Of a stretch of DNA of 7,222 nucleotides, positions 1 through 5,599 are shown piece after piece. Every line of letters starts with the position of its first letter. The first letter of the stretch is position 1. The notes beneath the pieces were generated by a model. The model ran no database searches and had not been told where the DNA came from. It saw nothing but the letters and a program-made list of their open reading frames with translations. Both the position numbers and the translations under genes were made by a program. The DNA is from Acidobacteriota bacterium (GTDB lineage: Bacteria > Acidobacteriota > Terriglobia > Bryobacterales > Bryobacteraceae): positions 1 to 7,222 of the forward strand of contig QHXU01000307.1 of NCBI GenBank assembly GCA_003223065.1. Reading direction: 5' to 3'.

Positions 1-506
1 TGGCTCCGTTTGTTCCCGGCGCTATTTTCGCTGGTCTTACACCCGGGCAGGTGGGCTTGTATCAGATCAACGTGAGGATCCCGAATCCGCTTCCGGTTTT
101 GGGAAGTTGTAGCGTCGGGGCACAGCTGGGGTTTCCTTACAATACCGTTCTGTCAAACCTCACGATTGATCTGGGCGGCGTCAGTTCGTTCGATGGAGCG
201 GCGATCTGTGTTCAGCCGTCCCAATTACTGTTTCTTCGGACGCATGAAGAAATAGCATGTCTTGCGCGAGAACATGATCGCATGACCGGAGGCGTAGATA
301 CGCTGCTCGCCGAAGTCAGCCGCGGTCTCGCGCAGACGCTCCCAGGCCTCCCGCAGGTCTTCGGAGAGACCTTTCGTCAGGGCCGCCTCGGTAGTCGTGC
401 AGCAGTCGTGCGCGTCGCCCGGCGCGACCCACTGCTGGCAGTGGTGACACTGCCGCCCGGTTGTCTCTGGATTCTGACGCGGCGACCGCAGTCGTGCCAT
501 CGGTAA
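1..506 (+). CDS. C-terminal end of a secreted/surface protein with a TIGR03437-like (Solibacter C-terminal) domain; 5' partial, 3' end probably abnormal
   Basis: The frame is open from the left edge (first full codon at position 3), so the N-terminus lies outside the window. The visible start reads APFVPGAIFAGLTPGQVGLY followed by QINVRIP, the typical pattern of the TIGR03437 C-terminal domain, which caps many large secreted beta-rich proteins of Solibacter-type acidobacteria. It continues with beta-strand-like sequence to about CVQPSQ (codons to 224), where such domains usually end. The frame does not stop there: it runs another 93 codons to TAA at 504-506, and that tail is the antisense of a minus-strand zinc-ribbon gene with no domain character of its own. 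I infer that the natural stop was lost at a junction near 222-228 and that the tail is not native sequence. The domain call is from recognition, and function is unknown beyond likely export or surface location. A GTG at 51 is internal to the domain and not a real start. Confidence 0.72.
   Translation, partial: APFVPGAIFAGLTPGQVGLYQINVRIPNPLPVLGSCSVGAQLGFPYNTVLSNLTIDLGGVSSFDGAAICVQPSQLLFLRTHEEIACLAREHDRMTGGVDTLLAEVSRGLAQTLPGLPQVFGETFRQGRLGSRAAVVRVARRDPLLAVVTLPPGCLWILTRRPQSCHR
215..232. other. Probable rearrangement or join point between two convergent genes
   Basis: The plus-strand TIGR03437-like domain reaches its expected end at about 222-224, and the minus-strand DUF5655-like protein ends prematurely at 225-227. 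Both anomalies (a lost stop on one strand, a lost C-terminal half on the other) meet within a few bases. The simplest explanation is a deletion joining two formerly convergent genes, or an assembly chimera. No target-site duplication, insertion-sequence end or repeat is visible at the join. Confidence 0.35.
225..500 (-). CDS. Small zinc-ribbon plus DUF5655-like protein, C-terminally truncated
   Basis: The 91-residue product begins MARLRSPRQNP and carries a likely zinc ribbon: C18-x2-C21, then H31 and C33/C34. From about residue 45 it has an amphipathic helix (LREAWERLRETAADFGEQ) and then beta strands with IYASGHAIMFSRKTCYFF and MRPKKQ. This resembles the first half of DUF5655-type domains, which normally continue for several tens of residues after the RPKK region, so the protein appears cut short by TAA at 227-225. 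The protein-like composition favours this strand over the overlapping plus frame. The ATG at 500 has no clear Shine-Dalgarno sequence upstream. The gene lies 60 bases downstream of the deacetylase on the same strand and could be read through from it, although a functional link is not evident. Role unknown. It may now be a pseudogene because the truncation falls inside the domain. Confidence 0.62.
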   Translation of the reverse strand: MARLRSPRQNPETTGRQCHHCQQWVAPGDAHDCCTTTEAALTKGLSEDLREAWERLRETAADFGEQRIYASGHAIMFSRKTCYFFMRPKKQ

Positions 507-560
507 CCAGTCTAAGGCAACATTCTTTATTACATCCAGCGGTAAATGGTAGCAGTCAGC

Positions 561-2162
561 TCACTCCAATTGGTTCAGGTTGGCTGCGGTCCACAGCCGG
601 CCTTTCACCTCGACTGTTTCGCCCGGAGCGCAGTCCGGGAGAATGGGATCAGCGTGTATGCAGGGGCAACGAGGATTTCCCCAAGCACGGCCGCAGCGTT
701 CCCACCGCGTGATAATCCATTGGCCACCTTCCGCCCGCCCCACTGCGGCCGACATCTTGCCAAAGCGCTTATTGTCGTTGGTGGCAGCTGAGTAGCCCTT
801 GGCCTCCTTGAGCATCGCGCAGATCTGCGTTCGCAATCCCGTCAGTTGCTGGCCGGTTCCGTTCTTCAACCAGAGGGTCATATCCACACCGCCGCCGGCG
901 TACTTGGCCGTGGCGCCCAACTCAATCCCGTTCGGCAATTGCCAGTGCGAATGCAGGCTGCCCTCGGACTCGCGCCGCCAATCTACGTTCTCGATGACAA
1001 CATTCTGGTCATTCCATATCGTCGGGATATGCGTGTGCGCCAGGAATATGAGGCCGAGATTACTAAACACCGCTTCGGGCAGGTCGATCACCACATAGCC
1101 GCCCGAAGGCAAGAAGAAGGACAGCTTCGTGCCTCGCATGGGATCAACGGCGCCTTCCAGGAAGCCGGCCCGTGGGTGGCGACCGCCGGGATAGGGCAGC
1201 AGCGCTCCTTCCGGAACCGTGACGTGATCAGCCTGAATCGGTTGTCCGAAGAATCGCCGCTGCTCCTCGATGGTGTAGCCGTGGCGCTCCATGTTGCCCA
1301 ACCAGAACGAAGCGTGCTCCCGGTTCGCCGCCATTTCGGCTGGTAAATCCAGCTTGCCTTCCTTGGGCTCCGGATAACGCTTAAGGCGAAACGAATCATC
1401 GAGTACCGTGCGCCCGAGGTCTTTCAGGTCTCGCATCGCCAGCACGCGGAAACCCTGCCGCGACAAATACTCCATGTAACGCTGAAACATCTCGGGAGGA
1501 GTATGGACCCAGGGATGAGCCTCGTCGGGAACTCCGTGGAATTGCAGAATGACGATCCGCCCTGGACGCGTCTCCCCGATTACTTTCTGAAACAGCTCGA
1601 AGGTCCAACCCGGATAGGCATCGCCAGTTGTGGGGATCAGCATTTTGTCGTGCCGGCTGGGATCATAGGCAGGTCCTGCGTTGAGCGTGCCGTAGGGCAG
1701 CTCCGGACTGATCCCCCGCCGCGCAAAGCGGTAACCGCATTTCTCGAGGATCTCCAGCGCCTCCGGACCAAACGCGTTGCCCGGCCACGCGAAGCTGACG
1801 GGTTTCGGAACGCCGGCCTTGGAGAGTTCGTACTCGATCAATGCCAACTCGCCGGCGAGCCGCGCGGCGTTCCTCGGCGACGCGAAGTTGTCATGCGTCC
1901 ACGTGTGATTGCCGATCTCGAAGCCCATCGCGTGGATGGCGGCAATGTCCTGCCACGTCATGAAATGCTCTGTATCGGGCATCCATCGATGGCTGACGAA
2001 GAAGGTGGCTCCAAAGCCGAGCTTCTGTAGAAGCGGCGCGACGAAACGCAAGTGACTCTTGACGGCGTCGTCGAACGTTAGAACAACGAGCTTGCTGGCT
2101 GCCGTTTCGGCTGTTAGCCGAGCCGCTGACGCAGCGAGGAACGTTCGCCGACTGATCTTCAT
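561..2162 (-). CDS. Exported NodB-type polysaccharide deacetylase with a large extra C-terminal domain
   Basis: The 533-residue protein starts at ATG 2162, chosen over an upstream in-frame start at 2234 because it gives MKISRRTFLAAS, a twin-arginine signal motif, and because 2234 lies inside the receptor gene. The NodB homology domain spans about residues 22-250: T29-F-D-D32 (catalytic base D31, metal ligand D32; the usual following Gly is Ala), metal-binding H86-T-W-T-H90, the FAWPG loop at 124-128, and LQFHG at 206-210 with H209 as the probable catalytic histidine. Members are metal-dependent hydrolases removing N- or O-acetyl groups from glycans. Residues about 255-533 form a second region, mostly beta-like, with H376/H378, H404/H406 and C448, C490, C499, C501 and C511; I do not recognise a named domain there. 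The gene starts 7 bases after the receptor stop with no good ribosome site, so translation is probably coupled. The substrate is unknown; periplasmic location is inferred from the signal. Confidence 0.87.
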   Translation of the reverse strand: MKISRRTFLAASAARLTAETAASKLVVLTFDDAVKSHLRFVAPLLQKLGFGATFFVSHRWMPDTEHFMTWQDIAAIHAMGFEIGNHTWTHDNFASPRNAARLAGELALIEYELSKAGVPKPVSFAWPGNAFGPEALEILEKCGYRFARRGISPELPYGTLNAGPAYDPSRHDKMLIPTTGDAYPGWTFELFQKVIGETRPGRIVILQFHGVPDEAHPWVHTPPEMFQRYMEYLSRQGFRVLAMRDLKDLGRTVLDDSFRLKRYPEPKEGKLDLPAEMAANREHASFWLGNMERHGYTIEEQRRFFGQPIQADHVTVPEGALLPYPGGRHPRAGFLEGAVDPMRGTKLSFFLPSGGYVVIDLPEAVFSNLGLIFLAHTHIPTIWNDQNVVIENVDWRRESEGSLHSHWQLPNGIELGATAKYAGGGVDMTLWLKNGTGQQLTGLRTQICAMLKEAKGYSAATNDNKRFGKMSAAVGRAEGGQWIITRWERCGRAWGNPRCPCIHADPILPDCAPGETVEVKGRLWTAANLNQLE

Positions 2163-2169
2163 ACCGGAG

Positions 2170-5100
2170 TCAGAACTGCAGCCGCAGCCCGAGCTGGATG
2201 ATCCGCGGCGCCTGCGCGCCTTGGATCTGCCCAAAGAACGGACTCGACACGTCCATGTTCGGCGGGTTGAATCGCACCTGATTCAAGGCATCGAAGAACT
2301 CGGCGCGAAATTGCAGTGTAACGCGCTCGGAGACGCGGAAATTTTTGAATAGTGATACGTCCCAGTTCCAAAATCCGGGCCCCGAGATGAGATCCCGGCC
2401 CGAAGTCCCGAAACGCAATGGGGGCGTTACGGCAAACGCTTTCGGGTTAATCCAGTAAAGGGAACGGTTGTTACTTCCGAACCCTTCGCCGGGCGTGATA
2501 GAAGCGCCACCAGCGGTCGTGAAACTCGACCCCGAATCGATTCCGGTAGCATCGGCGCGCTGCGTGATAAAGCTGATCGTCGACGTATTCGGAGATGTTA
2601 CGTTCCTATTCACTCCGGATTGGAACACCGTGATCAGATTGAGTTGCCAGCCTCCTACAATCTGATTCGCCAACGCGGACGAGGAGCCCATGAATCTCTT
2701 GCCTTTCCCGAACGGAAGCTCATAGATGACGTTGGTTACGAAACGGTTCCTGATGTCGAAATCAGAAGAGCCGCGGTCGAGCTGGAAATTGGCGGGATTC
2801 AGGTTTGGACTGCCGAAGGATCCGCCCGAGTCCGTATCAATTGAGTGTGACCAGGTATAAGCGCCGAGGACAGAGAACCCGGAACTAAATCGCCGCTCGA
2901 GCTTCATATTTAGCGCGTGGAAAGTGCCCTTGCCCGCCTGCGAAGAGTACAGCATTCCGTTGAGGTTCGGGAATCGCTGCGTGCCGGGAACAACCTGGTA
3001 GAGGACGCCTGGGACGGCCGGAGCGCTGGAATTATAGCGCTTCGAAAGCCGCCGGGATTGCGATCCGATATAGGCGGCCTCCACCAGCCAGTTGGCCCCG
3101 ATCGACTTCTGTACCGAACCATTCCACATGTATTCGCGAGGCTTACGGCCGTCGATCTCTTCGGCGAACAGGTTCGTGCCCGGCGGAGTCTGGTAGTTCG
3201 CATCGATCGCCGGAACCGGAACCACAGGCAAGGCATTGACGCCGAACTGCGCCGGGGGAAGCCCTTTTCCCGTATAGTTAAAATTTTGCTGGAAGAACGT
3301 CGGCGGAGAGTTAGTCGTGAACTGCACTTCGTTCAACTGGCTTTGGTCGTAGTAGATGCCCGCTCCCGCCCTGAATACCCATGACGGAGCCCATTGCGGA
3401 TTGTAAGCCAAGCCCAGCCGGGGCGCAAAACCTTTGAAGTCCGGCTTGATGATTGATTTGCGGATCTGGCCGAGCAATGGGAATAGCTGGCGTCCGGTGT
3501 TGAAATCGAATCCGAACACGTGGCTTAGTTCTTCGGCGGCCGGCGGAGAAACATACTCGTACCGCAGGCCGTAATTAAGAGTCAGGCCGCGAGTAATCTT
3601 CCAATCGTCTTGGGCGTAGAAGTTATCGGTATAGAATCGGAAGTGTGTCTGCGAAGTTCCGACGGCGCCGTTCATGTTCGTCGGGTAGCCTAGGAGGAAG
3701 TCCGCCACGCCTTGGCCAGTTCCGACTACCGGATTCCCGGTCACGGCGTCGAGTGCCGCGGTCCAGGACGCGTTGAAGGTGAATGACCCGCGCGGGCTGT
3801 TGTCGGAATCGAGAAACATTCGCGATTGGCGGACCTCCGCGCCGAATTGCATACTGTGCGCGCCCTTGACCCAGGAGAAAGTATCGGCGAGCTCGTAACT
3901 GTTGATCGTATTTCCCTGCGTCAGACCATTACTGCCGACCCCGCTATAGCCCTGCCAACCCACATTCGGCACACCCCAATTGCGCGGCGTGGACGAGACG
4001 CCGGTGATTCCAATCGTCGCCGCCAGGTTCGAACTCACCGTCACCTGCTGTCCAAAGAGCTGCGCGTAGCTATGGTATGCACGGAACACATTCACAGTCG
4101 TTGAAGTCAGAGAGGACGTGAGCTGCGCTACTTCATTCCAGCCTTTGGAAACGGTTAACTGCCCGCCAAACGGAACCAGCGAAGCAGGTATTAGGGGAGC
4201 GTTCTGCCACGTTTGGCGGCCGAACAAAGAATGCTTTTGCGAAATCAGCCAATCCACGCGTATCGTTTCCTGATTGTCGTCCAGCTTCTGTACCGGCGTG
4301 CCGACAAGATTTGCTCCCTGTACCGTCGGGCCGTTTACCGTTGGGATATAAGGGAAGAAGTTCTTCGCTACCGCGTTTATTCGATCCGGCGTAATGATGT
4401 TGCCGGCGAACGGTTTGCGCGTGCCGGTCGCCGGGTCGAAGGTGAGGGGATCGTAAATCGGGTTCTCCCCGGTGAAATCGCCCGATAACAACTTTTGCGT
4501 CGGATACAGGCCTCGTTGCACGACGCCGAGCCGCTGCCGCAAGCCCTCATAGTTTCCGAAAGCGAACAGCTTGTCCTTCTTGACAGGCGCACCAGCGCTG
4601 AAGCCAAACTGGTTCCGTTTGAAAGGCTCGGGGCTTGGCGAGAAAAAGTTGCGCGCGTCGAATTTATCGTTACGGATGTATTCGAAGGCGCTGCCGTGCC
4701 ATTCGTTTGTTCCGGCCTTGGTCGCCACGTTAACGATCCCGGGAGAATTGCCGAACTCGGCGGGAAAGAAGTTGCGCTGGATCTTGAACTCCTGGATGGC
4801 ATCCAGAGACGGATTGACCGACGTGTCGCCTACGCGCGGGTTGCGCAGTTCCACACCGTCCAGCAAGTAACTCGTCGAACTTTCCCGCTGGCCCCCGACA
4901 AGGATACTGCGATCTGGCCGCGCCGTGGTCGACGAGATAAAGCTCGCCGGTCCCTGATTGGAGGTCTGCGGAATCACCCCGGGCGAGAGCGCTCCCAACG
5001 TCAGATAGTTCCGTCCATTCAACGGAAGATCCTGGACGGTTCGCCGATCGATCAGTTGGCCCAGTGAAGCGGTTTCGGTCTCCGTAATTTCCGCCCGGCC

Positions 5101-5466
5101 CGAAACATTGACCTGCTCGGTAACAGCTCCGACCTTAAGCGTGAAGTCCACACGCTCGCGCTGGGCGATGGCCAGTTCGACGTCCCGGGCGGTGGCGGGT
5201 TGGAAGCCCGTCGCTTGTACGGCGACCTCATAGCGGCCCGGGCCAAGCTGCGGCACGACATATTCGCCGCTGGTCGATGTCTCCACTTTTCTAATCAAAC
5301 CCGTCGCCGCCTGTGTGACAGTCACGGAAGCATTGGGGACAACGCTGCCGCTCTCATCGGTGACGACGCCGGATATTGCTGAGGTATTCACCTGTGCGAA
5401 CACGAAGGACGCCGGTCCTAAAAGGACGCCAAGAAACATCCAAACGATGACCTGCAATCGTGGCAT
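2170..5466 (-). CDS. Oar-like TonB-dependent outer-membrane receptor with N-terminal carboxypeptidase-regulatory domain
   Basis: The 1098-residue protein has a clear signal peptide (hydrophobic stretch about 6-20, likely cut after FVFA at 21-24). A carboxypeptidase-regulatory-like beta-sandwich follows at about 28-110 (AISGVVTDESGSVVPNASV, then GEYVVPQLGPGRYEV). The plug region includes LPLNGRNY at 147-154, YLLDG at 200-204 and NVATKAGTNEWHG at 246-258, all hallmarks of acidobacterial Oar/CarboxypepD_reg receptors. The rest is aromatic-rich, strand-like sequence of an outer-membrane beta-barrel, and it ends in LRLQF with the C-terminal Phe expected for barrel assembly. The length is normal for the family and no frameshift is seen. 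Such receptors take up large ligands using TonB energy, or act as adhesins. Ligand unknown; pairing with a deacetylase suggests a glycan. The start is fixed by a strong Shine-Dalgarno sequence. The gene leads a minus-strand transcript that includes the deacetylase. Confidence 0.93.
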   Translation of the reverse strand: MPRLQVIVWMFLGVLLGPASFVFAQVNTSAISGVVTDESGSVVPNASVTVTQAATGLIRKVETSTSGEYVVPQLGPGRYEVAVQATGFQPATARDVELAIAQRERVDFTLKVGAVTEQVNVSGRAEITETETASLGQLIDRRTVQDLPLNGRNYLTLGALSPGVIPQTSNQGPASFISSTTARPDRSILVGGQRESSTSYLLDGVELRNPRVGDTSVNPSLDAIQEFKIQRNFFPAEFGNSPGIVNVATKAGTNEWHGSAFEYIRNDKFDARNFFSPSPEPFKRNQFGFSAGAPVKKDKLFAFGNYEGLRQRLGVVQRGLYPTQKLLSGDFTGENPIYDPLTFDPATGTRKPFAGNIITPDRINAVAKNFFPYIPTVNGPTVQGANLVGTPVQKLDDNQETIRVDWLISQKHSLFGRQTWQNAPLIPASLVPFGGQLTVSKGWNEVAQLTSSLTSTTVNVFRAYHSYAQLFGQQVTVSSNLAATIGITGVSSTPRNWGVPNVGWQGYSGVGSNGLTQGNTINSYELADTFSWVKGAHSMQFGAEVRQSRMFLDSDNSPRGSFTFNASWTAALDAVTGNPVVGTGQGVADFLLGYPTNMNGAVGTSQTHFRFYTDNFYAQDDWKITRGLTLNYGLRYEYVSPPAAEELSHVFGFDFNTGRQLFPLLGQIRKSIIKPDFKGFAPRLGLAYNPQWAPSWVFRAGAGIYYDQSQLNEVQFTTNSPPTFFQQNFNYTGKGLPPAQFGVNALPVVPVPAIDANYQTPPGTNLFAEEIDGRKPREYMWNGSVQKSIGANWLVEAAYIGSQSRRLSKRYNSSAPAVPGVLYQVVPGTQRFPNLNGMLYSSQAGKGTFHALNMKLERRFSSGFSVLGAYTWSHSIDTDSGGSFGSPNLNPANFQLDRGSSDFDIRNRFVTNVIYELPFGKGKRFMGSSSALANQIVGGWQLNLITVFQSGVNRNVTSPNTSTISFITQRADATGIDSGSSFTTAGGASITPGEGFGSNNRSLYWINPKAFAVTPPLRFGTSGRDLISGPGFWNWDVSLFKNFRVSERVTLQFRAEFFDALNQVRFNPPNMDVSSPFFGQIQGAQAPRIIQLGLRLQF

Positions 5467-5469
5467 GTG

Positions 5470-5477
5470 ACCTCCTT
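5470..5477 (-). promoter_or_regulatory. Strong ribosome binding site of the TonB-dependent receptor
   Basis: On the minus strand the sequence reads AAGGAGGTCACATG, a near-perfect anti-16S match ending three bases before the ATG at 5466. It fixes the receptor start and suggests high expression. The downstream deacetylase has nothing comparable, which fits a coupled, lower-level second gene. Confidence 0.8.
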
Positions 5478-5491
5478 GACCCTGGAATGAC

Positions 5492-5518
5492 TCTATATCG
5501 AAGAAGTTGCCCCCGCAA
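5492..5518 (-). promoter_or_regulatory. Weak candidate promoter for the receptor-deacetylase transcript
   Basis: On the minus strand TATAGA (5497-5492) resembles a -10 element, with TTGCGG (5518-5513) 15 bases upstream as a poor -35. The spacing is short and the -35 match weak. If it is real, the -35 lies inside the inverted repeat at 5505-5520, which would then be placed as an operator. An ECF-type or distal promoter is equally possible. Confidence 0.2.
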
Positions 5519-5520
5519 CT
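5505..5520. repeat. Perfect inverted repeat, 6-bp arms with a 4-base spacer, upstream of the receptor
   Basis: AGTTGC (5505-5510) and GCAACT (5515-5520) are perfect reverse complements around CCCC. In a leader transcript this would form a compact tetraloop hairpin 39 bases upstream of the receptor ATG. As DNA it could be a dyad operator. It overlaps a competing repeat at 5511-5524, so the two pairings are mutually exclusive. Confidence 0.5.
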
Positions 5521-5524
5521 GGGG
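5511..5524. repeat. Overlapping inverted repeat (CCCC/GGGG arms) competing with the adjacent dyad
   Basis: CCCC at 5511-5514 pairs with GGGG at 5521-5524 across GCAACT. The loop of this pairing is the right arm of the 5505-5520 repeat, and its left arm is that repeat's spacer, so only one of the two can form at a time. It is short and may be chance in GC-rich DNA. Confidence 0.3.
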
Positions 5525-5550
5525 TGCGCGGCGTGTTCGCTAGCGCACCC
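5522..5550. repeat. Perfect 8-bp inverted repeat in the divergent intergenic region
   Basis: GGGTGCGC (5522-5529) and GCGCACCC (5543-5550) are exact reverse complements separated by 13 bases. The inner palindrome CGCTAGCG (5538-5545) overlaps the right arm. The element lies roughly midway between the receptor start (5466) and the cytochrome/monooxygenase start (5600). It could be a regulator-binding dyad serving both genes or a hairpin in either leader. No known regulator consensus is recognised. Confidence 0.45.
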
Positions 5551-5586
5551 ACATCTCCCGCGCCGCGATGCTTGCTAACTTAAGAG

Positions 5587-5593
5587 AAGAGGA
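5587..5593 (+). promoter_or_regulatory. Ribosome binding site of the cytochrome c / copper monooxygenase gene
   Basis: AAGAGGA lies six bases before the ATG at 5600, a moderate Shine-Dalgarno match at normal spacing. It supports that start, which also gives a complete signal peptide. Confidence 0.6.
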
Positions 5594-5599
5594 TTTGGT

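Noticed and set aside
501..560. Promoter or terminator between the deacetylase and the DUF5655-like gene
   Set aside because: The 60 bases hold a few A/T-rich bases (TGTAATAAAG on the minus strand) but no convincing -35/-10 pair, hairpin or Shine-Dalgarno sequence.
1503..2030. Plus-strand open frame of 175 codons
   Set aside because: It is antisense to the NodB domain of the deacetylase, which has its catalytic motifs in this stretch. The product looks like a GC-rich shadow frame.
2163..2234. Upstream in-frame start for the deacetylase at 2234
   Set aside because: It would overlap the receptor end by 65 bases and add an Arg/Ser/Gly-rich stretch before the twin-arginine motif. Starting at 2162 gives a sensible signal sequence.
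4495..5067. Long plus-strand open frame (190 codons) opposite the receptor gene
   Set aside because: It lies wholly inside the receptor, whose opposite-strand product has clear plug-domain motifs here. The translated shadow has no domain character and no ribosome site.
5553..5581. Sigma-70 promoter for the plus-strand gene ending at TAACTT (5576-5581)
   Set aside because: No acceptable -35 lies at the right distance, and the -10-like hexamer ends only five bases before the ribosome site, leaving almost no leader.
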